The translations under genes were made by a program, and so were the position numbers. A stretch of DNA of 41,209 nt from Lobulomyces angularis (lineage: Eukaryota > Chytridiomycota > Chytridiomycetes > Lobulomycetales > Lobulomycetaceae): positions 1 through 41,209 of the forward strand of contig JADHYX010000136.1 of the NCBI GenBank assembly GCA_027604685.1, in the 5' to 3' direction. This document shows positions 11,901 to 24,010 of the stretch, one piece after another. The notes beneath the pieces were generated by a model that worked only from the letters and a program-made list of their open reading frames with translations, did no database searches and was not told where the DNA came from. How positions within the stretch are numbered: the stretch's first letter is position 1; every line of letters starts with the position of its first letter.

Positions 11901-14900
11901 AAGTTTTATATTCTTGGTTATCCGAACATAAACCTTTAATGCTTTGTGGTCCACCTGGTATGATATAGTTTTATGTAAATAATTTTTTTTTTTAACGGAC
12001 AAAAAAAAAAATTTCAGGGTCTGGAAAAACAATGACATTATTTGCTGCACTTCGAAAATTACCTGACATGGAAGTAGTGGACTTGAACTTTTCTAGTGCT
12101 ACTACCCCTGAGCTTGTATTGAGGACTTTAGAACAATACTGCGAATACAGAAAGACACCAAACGGTGTGGTTCTCTCTCCCACCTTGCTTGGCCGTTGGT
12201 TAGTGTTATTTTGTGATGAAATTAATTTGCCTGCTTTGGATAAATACGGTACTCAGAGAATTACTACATTCCTTCGACAGCTTGTTGAACAAGGGGTAAT
12301 GAAAACCTTTTTTTTGATAATAACTAATGTTTTTCAGGGTTATTGGAGAACTACAGATAAAACTTGGGTAAAAATGGAAAGGATTCAATTTGTTGGAGCT
12401 TGCAATCCTCCAACTGATCCGGGTAACTTTAACAAACATATTTGCAATTTTTAACAATAATCTTTAGGAAGAGTTCCACTTACCCATCGTTTCCTGCGAC
12501 ATGCACCATTGATTATGGTAGATTATCCAGGTCAGCAGTCTTTAGTTCAGATTTATGGAACTTTCAGCAAAGCTATGCTTAAACTTGTACCTAATCTTAG
12601 GGGATATTCAGATGCTCTTACTCAAGCAATGGTGGAGTTTTATTTATTGTCTCAGAAAAGGTTTACTCCGGATATCCAAGCGCACTACATTTACTCCCCT
12701 AGAGAGTTAACCCGTTGGGTGCGAGGTATTTTTGAGGTTTTGAATCAAGATGAAGTGCAAGATGTCAGTTTAGAAAGTTTAGTTAGAATTTGGGCTCATG
12801 AAGCATTGCGATTATTTCAAGATCGTTTAGTTACAGAGGAAGAAAGGCGTTGGACTGATGAAAAAATTGACGAACTAGCCTTAAAATACTTCCCGAATAT
12901 TAACAAAGAAGAAGCTTTAATCAGACCAATTCTCTTTAGTGATTGGATGTCAAAAGTGTACGTTCCTGTGGAACAAAAGGGTTTGCGTGAATTAGTCAAA
13001 AGCAGATCAAAAGCATTTTACGAAGAAGAATTAGACACACCCTTGGTTCTCTTTGATGATGTACTAGAACATTGCCTGCGTATCAATAGAGTATTCCGTC
13101 AAGTGCAGGGTCATCTGCTTTTAATTGGAGTAAGTGGCTCGGGAAAAACTACGTTATCTAGATTTGTTGCCTGGATGAAGGGATTTAGTATTTTTCAAGT
13201 AAAGGCTCATAACAAATATACTGTGGAAGACTTTGATGATGACTTGCGTGGAGTTTTAAAAAGGGCTGGGTATATTTATTAAACACATGAACTCTTTTTG
13301 GTAATTAATTTTTTTTAGATGTAAAGGAGAAAAAATTGTTTTTATAATGGATGAATCTAATGTTTTAGATACTGGTTTCTTAGAACGAATGAATACGTTA
13401 TTAGGTAAGCTGAATGTAACAAAGACATATTATCTTAATTTTTTTTTTTTTAAAGCCAATGGTGAGGTTCCAGGTTTATTCGAAGGAGATGAGCATTCTT
13501 CCTTAATGTCACAATGCCGAGAAGGAATGCAAAGAGACGGTTTTGTAACAAACTCTTCAGAAGAAATATATAAGTGGTTTACAAAACAAGTTATGAGGAA
13601 CTTGCATGTTGTGTTTACTATGAATCCTCCACAGGGTGGGCTCGCATCAAGGGCAGCAACGTCACCTGCCTTGTTTAATCGTTGTGTATTGGATTGGTTT
13701 GGTGACTGGGCAGATCAAGCCTTTTACCAAGTTGGAAGGGAATTCACTGATACATTAGATTTAGACAAAGTCAGTTATGAGGCTCCTCATAGTTTCCCAA
13801 TCGTTTATAAAGATTTATCTCTGCCTGTTTCGTACAGAAGTGCCGTTATCAATGCTTTTGTGCATGTACACCAGTCCCTTTACGAATTCAGCTCCAAACT
13901 GAGTAAAAGGCAGTCAAAGCATGTTTTTATTACTCCACGTCATTACCTAGACTTTATAAATCACTATGTTAGGTTATATAATGAGAAAAGGAGGAATTTA
14001 GAGGAACAGCAACGCCATTTAAATGTGGGTGTTGCTAAGCTACGGTAAGTGGATATATTAATTTAAGTTAATTTTTTAAACAAAAAAAAATTGTATTGCA
14101 GTGATACAGTTAGTACTGTTAACGAAATGCGTGCATCTCTAGCTATAAAGAAAACTGAATTGGAAACAAAAAATCAACAGGCTAATGAAAAATTAAAAAA
14201 AATGGTTGCAGACCAGCAGGAGGCTGAGGTCAAGAAAACCGCATCTGTGAAGTTACAGGCTGCAATTGCAAAACAAAATATAGAAATTGAAGAACGTCGT
14301 AAAGTAGTGTTGGGAGATCTTTCTGAAGCTGAACCAGCAGTTTTAGCAGCCCAGACAGCTGTAAATGGTATTAAAAAGCAGCAATTAACGGAAGTTCGTT
14401 CAATGGGAAATCCACCTGCAGGTGTTAAATTGGCTATGGAATCCGTTTGTACATTGTTGGGGCATAAAATTGAAAATTGGAAATCTGTCGTAGCAGTTAT
14501 TCGGAAGGATGACTTTATTGCTAGCATTGTTAGTTACAACACCGATAAACTAACTGATAAAATTCGCAACAAAGTTCGAGCGGATTATTTAAATAATCCA
14601 GACTTTAATTTTGAAAGTATCAATCGTGCCAGTAAGGCGTGCGGACCTCTTGTACAATGGGTAATTGCCCAGGTTAAGTACTCCGAAATTTTAGAGAAAG
14701 TAGGGCCTTTGCGTGCGGAAGTACAGCAACTAGAGGATGATGCTAAAAAAACTGAAGAGCAATCTATTGAGACTGAAAAATTAATTATCAGCTTAGAAGA
14801 AAGTATTGGTAGATATAAGGATGAATATGCCATTTTGATTAGTGAAACACAAGTTTTAAAGTCTGAAATGGAAAAAGTTAAATTTAGAGTAGATAGGAGC

Positions 14901-17900
14901 ATGGCCTTGTTAAAAGATCTTTCTTCAGAATCCGAAAGATGGGATGTAGCTATTCAATCCTTTTCCATGCAAATGGATACTATTGTGGGAGATGTTTTAA
15001 TTTGTGCTGCATTTTTGGCATATGCAGGTTACTTTGATCAACAATATCGTTCTGCATTAATTCAAAACTGGAGTGCTCACTTGCAAAAAGCAGGAATTCT
15101 TTTTAAACAGGATTTGTCAATTCCTGATTATTTGTCAAACGCAGAGGAAAGACTTACTTGGCAATCTAATTCTCTTCCATCAGATAATTTGTGTGTTGAA
15201 AATGCGGTATTTACTAAAAGATTTTAATTGCACTCATACTTTTATTTTGCTAGATAATGATAAAACAATTCAATCGATACCCATTAATTATTGATCCATC
15301 TGGGCAAGCCACCCAATTTTTAAAGAATGAATATAGAGATAAGCGCATCGCTGTAACCAGCTTCTTGGACGATTGTACGATTAAAAATAATTTTTTCTTT
15401 AAGTCTAATTTTCTATAGCATTTTTGAAGGTACTAGAGAGTGCCCTAAGGTTTGGAAGTCCACTTATTGTTCAAGATGTGGAAAATTTGGATCCTATTCT
15501 AAATCCGGTGCTAAATAAAGAATTAAGAAAAACCGGTGGCCGTGTATTAATTAAACTTGGTGGTCAGGATATTGATTTTTCACCTTCGTTCACATTATTT
15601 TTAACTACAAGAGACCCGTCTGTTAACTTTCCACCTGACATTTGTAGTCGTGTTACTTTTGTTAACTTCACAGTTACTAGGGGTAGTTTGCAGAGTCAGT
15701 GCTTACATCAGGTACTGAAAGCTGAAAGACCAGATGTAGACAAAAAGCGAACTGATTTGGTTAAATTACAAGGGGAATTCCAACTAAGGCTTCGTCAATT
15801 GGAAAAGTCGTTGCTGCAAGCTCTGAACGATTCTAAAGGCAACATCTTGGAGGATGACAATATCATAACCACCTTAGAAACATTAAAGCGAGAAGCCTCA
15901 GAAATATCAAGTAAAGTTGAAGAAACTGATGTAATTATGGAAGAAGTTGAGCAAGTAACAGCAACCTACACTCCTTTGTCTCAGGCATGCAGCTTTGTTT
16001 ATTTTACTATGGAACAGCTTGGTTACCTCCATCATTTTTATCAGTTTTCTCTTGAGTTTTTTTTGGAAATTTTTCAGTTCATATTACATGACAATCCAAA
16101 TTTGAAAAATGTTACAGATTTTGCAGAGCGTCTTAAAATATTAGTCACTGATTTATTTAATGTTTCGTTTTCAAGATCTTCTCGTGCATTACTTCATGAA
16201 GATCATCTAACTTTCGCTTTAAGGCTAGCTCAAGTAAAACTGAAGTCCACTCCTGACCAGATTCTCGATGTTGAATATGAATATCTACTTTCTAGTGGGA
16301 GTGCTTTAAATTTTAAAAACTCCCATCCAGATATACCTGCATTAACTGAGCTATTTGGTGAGGAAACTGCCGTCAAAATTGTAGAGTTGTCAAGATTAGG
16401 TAGTTTCCGAAATATAACCGAGCAAGTTCTAAAAAATATTGATATATGGAAGGCACTGATTTTGGACAAGGCAGAACCTGATGTACCTCTTTGCTGGGTG
16501 GATGCTGAAAATGAAAAATGTAAAATTCAATATTAGTATTTTTTTTATTCTTTTTTTAGCTACCATTATTACTGCTTTCCGCAAGCTTCTCGTAATTAAA
16601 ACGTTCAGACCAGATCAAGTGCTTTCTTCAACAACCAGCTTTATCAATTCTGTATTTACTCCAGCCTTTATTGCTCAACCCGAAATGAACCTGCAAACTA
16701 TAGTGTTGGAGGAAGTGAAGTGTTCCACTCCAGTTGCATTTTGTTCAGTTCCAGGATATGATGCAAGTTATCTTGCTGAAAACCTTGCGAATGATCTGGG
16801 TATAAACGTCACTTCAGTAGCGATGGGTTCGGCTGAAGGATTTGGCTTAGCAGAGACAGCAATTTCTGCTGCGGTTAAGAGAGGAAATTGGGTGCTTTTG
16901 AAAAATGTGCATTTGGCCCCAGCGTGGTTAACCCAGTTGGAAAAAAGACTGCATAGCTTAAAACCTGACAAAAAATTTAGATTATTACTTACTATGGAGA
17001 CAAATCCTAAAGTACCAATAAGTCTTATCAGTCAATCACGTGTATTAATGTTTGAACCCTTACCTGGAATTAAAGCGAATATGCAACAAACGCTTTCTAG
17101 TATTCCCACATCTATGTACTCCAAGGGACCAAGTGAGAGGGTTCGATTATACTTTTTGCTGGCCTGGTTATATGCTATTATTCAGGAGCGACTTAGATAT
17201 GCTCCACTAGGATGGACGAAAGTATATGAATTTAATGACTCTGATCACAACATGGCAATTTTAACAGTGGATAATTGGTTAAATAAAGTTGCACAGGGAC
17301 GATCTAACATTGCACCTACACAAATTCCTTGGGAGGCATTGAGAACTTTAATAAGAGAAACAGTTTATGGTGGAAAAATTGACAATGAATTTGATCAAAA
17401 AGTTCTTGATTCATTTGTAAATGTGTTATTCACGCCAGAGAGCTATGAGATAAACTTCAATTTAGTTGATGCGGTAGATAGTTATGAAAACTTGTTGATA
17501 CCTGAAGGTACCAAAATGACACAGTTCATAGAGTGGGTAAAAAAATTACCTGATAGACAACCTCCACATTGGCTGGGGCTTCCAAGTAATGCCGAGAAAG
17601 TTTTGGCTGCTAGTAAAGGTAATAACATTTATAAACATGGAATTTTAATCTTTTGTTTCTAGGACGACAGATGTTACTAAAAGTAAGAAAAATGAGTAGT
17701 CTTTCGCTTGAAGAAGACGAGGGTACAGAAAATGAAAAGGCAACAAAGGCAACAGTCTTACCATCCTGGATGCGTACATTGACTGATGGAGTAAACAGTT
17801 GGGCAAAGCTGTTACCAGAAACTCTGTCGCAAATTCATAAAACCAGTGACAGTATTAAGAACCCTCTGTTTAGGTTTTTTGAACGAGAAAATTTTATTGC

Positions 17901-18655
17901 TTCTTCATTACTAAAGGAAATTAGAAAGGATTTAACCAATTTAAGTAAAGTTTGTTCTGGTGAATTAAAACAAACAAATCATTTACGTTCGTTGATTAGT
18001 TCTCTAACAAAAGGTAAATTTAATTTTATTTGTATAATAGCTAATATATATTTAAAAGGCGCTGTTCCAGAACAATGGATTCGATATAAGGTTCCTTCTT
18101 ATATGACGGTAGATCAGTTTATTATGAATCTTAAGGAGAGGTTGGAACAGATTGAGACAATTTCAAAAACTGGAAATTTCGAATCAAACAAGGAGATTTG
18201 GATAGGAGGGTTATTCCTACCTGAAGCTTATATAACTGCTTCCAGACAATTTGTGGCCCAGAAAAATCAATGGTCACTGGAAGAGTTAATATTAACCTTA
18301 GAGTTTGGAAAAAGTGATAAACCTAACGAATTCACCTTAAAAGGTATAAAAAACGATTTACAGCTAATTTCCATTAATGTATTGTTATTTTTAAGGTTTA
18401 AGTGTCGAAGGAGCAGAATTAGTTGATTCAAAATTAAAAATATCGAATAGCAGTGCTAGTACTTTGGGAGATACCAAGCTTTGTTGGAATAAAGGTGGAG
18501 AAGAGAAAAAGCAAGATTATCTATATATCCCAGTGTATTTGAATAAAGATAGAACGGAAATTTTGTTTACAGCAGCCATTCCGTCTAAAAACTCATCTAT
18601 GGATTTATCTTTGTTTATTCAACGTGGAGTTGCTTTTGTTACAACACAATTTTAA
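2907..18655 (+). CDS. DYN1: Cytoplasmic dynein 1 heavy chain (minus-end microtubule motor)
   Basis: Thirty exons join to 13,944 nt, or 4,647 aa, exactly in frame. Exons: 2907-2927, 2992-3082, 3169-3288, 3479-3560, 3627-3829, 3879-4472, 4533-5656, 5707-6102, 6180-6287, 6334-6670, 6741-6832, 6915-7551, 7612-9757, 9838-9974, 10038-10476, 10542-10979, 11038-11605, 11669-11957, 12018-12295, 12338-12422, 12468-13269, 13319-13404, 13456-14044, 14102-15206, 15254-15374, 15419-16519, 16560-17618, 17663-18013, 18059-18343, 18396-18655. The tail carries the cytoplasmic-type phrase [20 protein letters not shown]. Four intact Walker A loops follow: AAA1 GPAGTGKT (~1933), AAA2 GPSGSGKS (~2235), AAA3 GPPGSGKT (~2605) and AAA4 GVSGSGKT (~2949). 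The AAA1 Walker B is [10 protein letters not shown] coiled-coil stalk with the microtubule-binding domain (~3300-3450), AAA5/6 and a C-terminal domain complete it. Length is near the animal protein's and all ATP sites look intact. The weakest calls are the first exons, which rely on phase. Confidence 0.95.
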
Positions 18656-18818
18656 TTTATTATATATATATACATTTTTTTTCATTATTTCGCTTTATTT
18701 CTTTTTTTTGAATTTCGCTTTATATAATTTTAAGTAGATATTTTATATTTTACTTCTCTATTTCATTATATTATACTGACTATTAAATTTTAATAAAATA
18801 AGATGCATTTGGAAATTG

Positions 18819-19864
18819 TTAAATCAAGCTCAATACTTTTCTTGGATTTCCTCCAGATAAAGTCCAAATTCTTGTGTAGTTTTCTTTTTCTGTCAAAAAG
18901 TTGGTTTCATTCAACAGTAGCTGCACTTGGCGTTCATCTAGACACTCCTCCACGAAAAAATTTTCAAACTTTACTGTAGAATTATGGTTTGCTTTATTCA
19001 AAATATCAAAAGTAGAGTTCGGCTTTTTTTCCGCTTCTGATAATGCCTGAAAAGTCCACAAAGGTTTTTTCAAATTATTTGGCAGTTGACTATTTTTAAA
19101 ATTAGGGGAGGAAGTTAAGCTTGCAACAATGACCCCATTTGGCTAAAAAAAAAAAAGATAAAAAAAACTAAGTTAATGAAAAATATTACAATTCCTTCAT
19201 TAATAATATCTTCAAAAAATTTAATTAATGCTAATCTTGAGCTTTTCATTGCCTTCCCATCTTCATAATATTCTAAAAAAAAAAATTAGTTAATTTTTTG
19301 TTACATATTTTTATAATATATGTACCCGTTGAACAAAAAAATGCGTTAAAATCATCTATACTTAAAAGGACAGGAGATCGGTCAGATGGACTTTCTTTTA
19401 ATTTATCAAAAAATTTTCGTAATCCAACTATACCATCATGTTCTTCCGCTTTAAAAAAAAAATTAAAATAAAAAAGGAATATAAAAAAATTTAAAAGGTA
19501 ATTATTTTTTAAGTTTACGTTTTTCCTTTTGTAAGAAATTATTCTGTAAAACATTTAATTCCAATTCCGCTTGCCTTACTAAAGGTTTTTTATTTTCATA
19601 TGGCTGTGTTCCATTAACCCAACTGTTTAAATTTGATAAGTTAAATGTCGTCCATCCATTCTTTTTAAAAAAGGCTTCTTGTTGAAAAAGTAAAGTAGAT
19701 TTTCCAATACCAGCTTTTCCTGTTAGAACTAAAGCTTTACTTTTAAAGTTTTCATTATTTAGTATTGAATTTGTTTTTGAAACTAATTTCAATAAATTTT
19801 TTGTAATTAATTTTTGCTGTGGAAAAAAATGGTTAACAGAGAGTTTAAATGAGGGAACCGACAT
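18819..19864 (-). CDS. RSM23: Mitochondrial small-subunit ribosomal protein mS29 (DAP3/Rsm23)
   Basis: Four exons (19864-19519, 19448-19326, 19272-19190, 19142-18819) give 291 aa. This is the P-loop GTP-binding protein of the mitochondrial small ribosomal subunit. Walker A is GKAGIGKST (residues 49-57), followed by the family's FFKKNGWTTFNLSNLNSWVN strand. The Walker B-like SIDDFNAFF runs into STEYYEDGKAMKSS across intron 2, and SGGNPRK sits near the C-terminus. Known family members are about 400-450 aa with the P-loop around residue 120-130. Here it begins at residue 49, and the N-terminus shows no clear Arg-rich mitochondrial presequence. Only 98 bp separates it from the divergent TMX gene, leaving little room for another exon. 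It converges on the dynein gene with 163 bp between stops. Confidence 0.85.
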
Positions 19865-19962
19865 GGATATTATATATATATATATATTTTTTTTAGTTCT
19901 TAATAAATTAAATTATGATAAAAAAAAAAAAAATTTTTTTCTTGAAAAAGTAGGGTTTTAAC
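19865..19962. promoter_or_regulatory. Short shared promoter between MRPS29 and TMX-like genes
   Basis: The 98 bp between two divergent start codons includes an alternating TA run (about 19870-19888) and an A/T homopolymer pair. It must contain the start sites of both genes. The assignment rests on position and base composition only. Confidence 0.4.
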
Positions 19963-20809
19963 TTGAATTCAATTATAATGTTGATAAAAATATTTACTAT
20001 AATCATTGTGCTTGCCACTTTATGCCAGTCAAACAAAATAGTTACTACCAGTTTGGAGCCCATCGAAATAACCGACGATAATTATATTCCTCTGTTGAAA
20101 AACACTTCACAAGTTTGGTTAATTAAATTTTACGGTTTTTTACTTAGCATTCTTCCGTTTAATAATTTTTAATAGCTGATTGGTGTGGTGCCTGTCGTCA
20201 TTTTGTACGAAATTATTATTTTTTTTTTTTTATTCCTTTACATTTATTTAAAGGAGCATGAATTTGATGAAGTTATTAGGGAAAAAATCAAAAAAGATAA
20301 AGTATTAAAGAAATATACACTCGGTTTTTATTTTTTTAAGATGAGTTTTTTTTTTTAATAAAAAAATACGTGCATTTTTAGGAAAAGTTAACGTGGATAA
20401 AGCAAAGATTGTAGCAGGAACTTTTTTATTAACAGCCCTTCCTAGCGTTTTTTTAGTAGATTATTCAAATTCTCAGGTTAAAAAAGTCAACTGTAGAAAT
20501 TTTAACTGTTTTAAAAACTATTTGGATAACATTGAAAAAAACAATAATTTTGGAAAAGAGGACTTAGTATACATTTACCCACTTGGTAATTAAGTTAATT
20601 TTAATTTCATTTTTTAATCCGAGTTGATTCTAGGTCTAATTGGTGATTTTTTTGGTTTTCTAATATGGATAGTCACTTTAATGCAAAAATATATTTGGCC
20701 TCTTCTAGGAGTAGCAGGAATCGCAATATTGGTATTTGTGAGTAAAGTATTAAACAGTGGAAACCCATTAGTTAAAAACGCTAAAGGGAAAAGTACAAAA
20801 ACTGATTAA
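19963..20809 (+). CDS. TMX-like thioredoxin-related ER membrane protein (CGAC active site)
   Basis: Five exons (19963-20134, 20176-20204, 20254-20323, 20382-20585, 20634-20809) give 216 aa. An N-terminal signal peptide (about 1-24, hydrophobic IIMLIKIFTIIIVLATL) leads into a thioredoxin domain. The strand WLIKFYADWCGACRHF holds the redox pair C61/C64, and the ALPSVFLV strand supplies the conserved cis-proline. A transmembrane helix (about 179-196) and a short Lys-rich tail follow. This order matches TMX1-type protein disulfide isomerases, which form or shuffle disulfides on the luminal side of the ER. The active site is formed only after the second exon, a 29-nt mini-exon, is spliced in. The C-terminus (KSTKTD) has no KKxx signal. 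A related protein without the cysteines lies at 28568-29373. Confidence 0.85.
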
Positions 20810-21046
20810 ACGAAAAGAAGCAAATGTCAAAAAAAATTTTTTATCCAAAACAACGAAAAGATTGATAGTTTTAAATTTCAAATATTCTAGTTGTTTTATT
20901 GGAAATATATGTTAAACCTTATAATTACACATAAAGTAATGATGAAAAATTTAACTAAATAAAGAATCACAATTTAGCAAGAGCAGCAATATATTCAATT
21001 ATACAGATTAAAATTGTCAAATAAATTTAAAAATAAATAGGTGAGT

Positions 21047-21967
21047 CTAGTATTCCACATATCTGAAATCAGCATCTTCGTCCTCACTTTCATCAAAATC
21101 AGTGTCGTCATCATCTGACTTAAGATCCTCCTCGTCATCATCATCATTATCGTCATCATCCTCAAAGTCATCTTCATCGGAACTATTATCTAATGTTTCC
21201 TGAGTGGAACTGCCTAATTCTTTATTCGCCTCAGCCACTAAATTGGAAACTTTATTTTTTGCTGCAGCTGCTAAATCATCTGAAGATTCTACTGTGGCCG
21301 CCGTTGGATTTGGCACTAAACACAAATTTAAAATAATTAACCTTTTATTTAGATACCTGGAGCAGCTGCTGACTCTGAACCTAATAAAATTTAATAAACA
21401 TATCAACCTTGATGATAAATTAAAAAAGTATTAAAGATACCTCCTATTTTTACACCCACGCTATTTAGAACTGCAAATGTTATAACCAGTGCTAAAACCA
21501 CAAGAATACACCCCAAAATAACCATCATTTTTACGTTTTTCCACCACATCTTTTTACGTACTTCAAAAAAAAAGATAGATTTAATTACAATATTTTTTAT
21601 TTTTTGTTGGCATACCATCTACTGCACTCTTTTTAAACATTTCTGCATTTTCTTGAAAAGCTTTAGTTTTTGAACTTAATGAATCTAAAGTTTCACCTGA
21701 ATATTTAAAATAATTTAGAAATTACTAACACTTTTTTAAAGTTATTTCAATAGAGTATTTTAAAAAAAAAAAGGTTTTTCATTTATGGTAAAAGTAAAGC
21801 AAACAATTTAAGAATATTAGAAAATTTTTTCTCTTAATACCTCTTTTCTGAACAAGGTCAATATTGGTCTTTACTATGTCTATAACTTCATCAACTTGGC
21901 CTTGTATTTGTTCAGTCTTTGAAACAGGTGCATAACCTTCACGAGTGTTAGCTTTGGAAGATTCCAT
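21047..21967 (-). CDS. VAMP/synaptobrevin (Snc-type R-SNARE) with an acidic C-terminal extension
   Basis: Five exons (21967-21841, 21696-21616, 21560-21441, 21380-21357, 21315-21047) give 206 aa in frame. The SNARE motif starts near IQGQVDEVIDIVKTNIDLVQ with the zero-layer arginine at R42. It ends in the juxtamembrane box VRKKMWWKNVKMM and a transmembrane helix (about 81-101). This is the vesicle R-SNARE that pairs with Q-SNAREs for fusion at the plasma membrane or endosome. Ordinary members are about 100-120 aa and stop just after the helix. Here two further exons add about 100 residues: an Ala-rich linker, then about 45 residues that are mostly Asp and Glu. Topology puts this tail in the vesicle lumen and, after fusion, outside the cell. 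The splice sites into both tail exons are good (GTATCT..TTAG), and the phase closes exactly. Confidence 0.85.
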
Positions 21968-22187
21968 ATCTTCAAACTAGTTTTCAAAACAAATTAATGT
22001 TGAATATAACAATGATTGAATTATATTTATGAAGAAGTAGAATTCACTTTAATGTTTTTGACTTTTCAATTATTTTGCTTAACTTTTAAAAGCACAGCCA
22101 TCACACATAGCATTTTGCAGTGCCTCTGGAGCATATATTAATGAATATAAATTATATTAAAAACTACAATAAATCTAAATAAACTTT

Positions 22188-23617
22188 CTATGTATTATTT
22201 GAAATTTTTCCATTCGTTAACCCAGCATTACAAAAATTCTCCCATTCCTTTTTAAATTTTCGATAAATTAACATGCTGACCCTGCTATCATCTATACTAT
22301 TATGCCCCATACCGTTATCTTCTTGAAACCCCTTTATGCCTAATAAATGTTGACCTAAAAACTTTAAACTTGGTGATTTTAATTTTAGCCCAAATTGTTT
22401 ATTTTTAGTTTTATTTTCGGGATGCTCTAGATAATATTGTTTTATAGGTAAATATAAAGCAGTGTCTCGTAATGTTTTGGATGGGAATTTTAATTTTAAG
22501 CTCTTGAAATCAAATTTCAAGCTATGACCAATAATAACTTTATCTTTTAAAATCTCTTTCACTTCATTTTGAACTTCATTGAAATCTTTTCCATTTTTTA
22601 ATAATTCTGGAGTAATTCCGCTGTACAATCATCAATTTTTTAAAATGATTTTTTTGAAAAATGTTAAAAGTTACCTGTAGTTGGTTCTATAATCAGTTAC
22701 TTCATCTGTGGGTAAAACAAATTCATCATAGATTAATACCCCAAAATAATTAATAATACTAACTCTTGCTAATATTGATTTTACACCAGACTCTCCAACA
22801 CCAACCATTTCGCAATCAATTCCCACGTACTTTCCAACTTTCTGCTTACTTAAAAAAAAATTAAAAAGGGAATAATTGGTATTTTTATAATAAATGTATT
22901 CATCGTTATTATGTTGCAACTGAAAATTAAATGGGATCCTTCAAAAAATATCCAGATTAAAAATATTTGTACTTACCTTGATTTTGACACTTTGCAGCCT
23001 TCAATTTTATCAAAAGATTTGAATAACTTTAAAATTGGTGTATTATTGTTAAAGTGTTCATTTTCTGTGTTAAAAAAGGAATCACTTTCATCACTGTTCT
23101 CATCAGCTTCCACATTTGCAATATTCCCACTACAATTGGAATTAAATTTTGGAATAAATTCTTCAGATTCATAGTCTTTGGTAACTTCATTTAACACACA
23201 TAAAAGTAAATTTTTTTCACTCAAATAATCATAATTTTCATTAATTTCATCACTATTCACGATTGGGTTTTCTTCCAGAGACTTCTTTGGTTTGTTATTT
23301 TTGGATTTTTCAGATTCTGCGTCAGTTATTACCTTTACTTCCTTTTTTGACATTAACAAATTTTTAGTGTTGTCCTTTTTATGATTAATATTCTTGATAT
23401 CAACCGAAGCTTTTTGGTTAGTTTTATAATTTGTTGAAATTCTTTTTAAATTAGTGTTACTCTCAATTACTGTTTTAGCTTTCAAGTGTTGTAATTCTTT
23501 TTTCGCGGTAGATTTTTCCTGGAAAAAAAATTAAGAAATTCAGTATAAGAGAACAAATAATAGTTTTACTTGAAATTTTTTCCAGTTTGATGAAACAGAG
23601 GAAATTTTCAACTTCAT
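22188..23617 (-). CDS. REX4: REX4-like 3'-5' RNA exonuclease (DEDDh family)
   Basis: Four exons (23617-23570, 23518-22977, 22848-22675, 22620-22188) give 398 aa. The catalytic core starts at about residue 200: Exo I VGIDCEMVGVG (D208, E210), Exo II VIIGHSLKFDFKSLK (H287, D292) and Exo III with GHNSIDDSR, typical of the DEDDh class. CEMVGVG and the closing DDSRVSMLIYRKFKKEWE region are characteristic of REX4/REXO4, which works in ribosomal RNA maturation in the nucleolus. The N-terminal half is Lys/Asn/Ser-rich and low complexity, and begins MKLKISSVSSNWKKFQ. The NWKKF start is common in this family and supports the first exon. The 128-nt intron before the catalytic core was placed by phase (AG|T to serine). 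It diverges from the secreted-protein gene. Confidence 0.88.
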
Positions 23618-24010
23618 TAAAAAAAAATTTTTATTTTTTAAAAAAAAAAAAAAAAAAAAAGTTAAAAAAAAAATAAAAGTGGATTAAGACTGTTATGAGA
23701 GAAGAAAGAAAGAATTAGTTTTATTATTTGCTGCTGATGCCCGTCAGTAAAAGAAATTTTGCACAAATACTTTTTTTGATTAAAATATGAACATGTTCCC
23801 TGACTTAGTGTGTTAGCTTCCTTGTCATTGTTTGACATCAGTTTAATTTATCTTTTTCGATGAAGTTGTGAAGAGCTTAGTATCCTGCTTGATAATATAG
23901 TTTCAAACTAGTAGATAAGTTGGAGTTAATTAAAATGTAGCAAAACTTAATTCAAATTTTTTGAGTGGCGATGCACACTATTTAACAATATTTAATTTTT
24001 GGTAGAAAAA
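23618..24010. other. Divergent intergenic region, REX4 / secreted protein
   Basis: These 393 bp between two divergent starts contain a poly-T/poly-A pair next to REX4, then mixed AT-rich sequence. No open frame or RNA gene was recognised. It should hold both promoters. Confidence 0.5.

Noticed and set aside
12206..12457. Minus-strand frame of 83 codons opposite dynein AAA3
   Set aside because: It is antisense to a conserved AAA exon and has no independent support.
20995..21177. Met/Thr/Leu-rich minus-strand frame of 60 codons
   Set aside because: It is a frame-shifted reading of the Asp/Glu-rich VAMP tail (GAT/GAC repeats read as ATG/ATA).
21996..22187. A possible small gene or snoRNA between the VAMP and REX4 genes
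   Set aside because: I saw no start-to-stop protein frame and no clear C/D or H/ACA boxes with matching arms.
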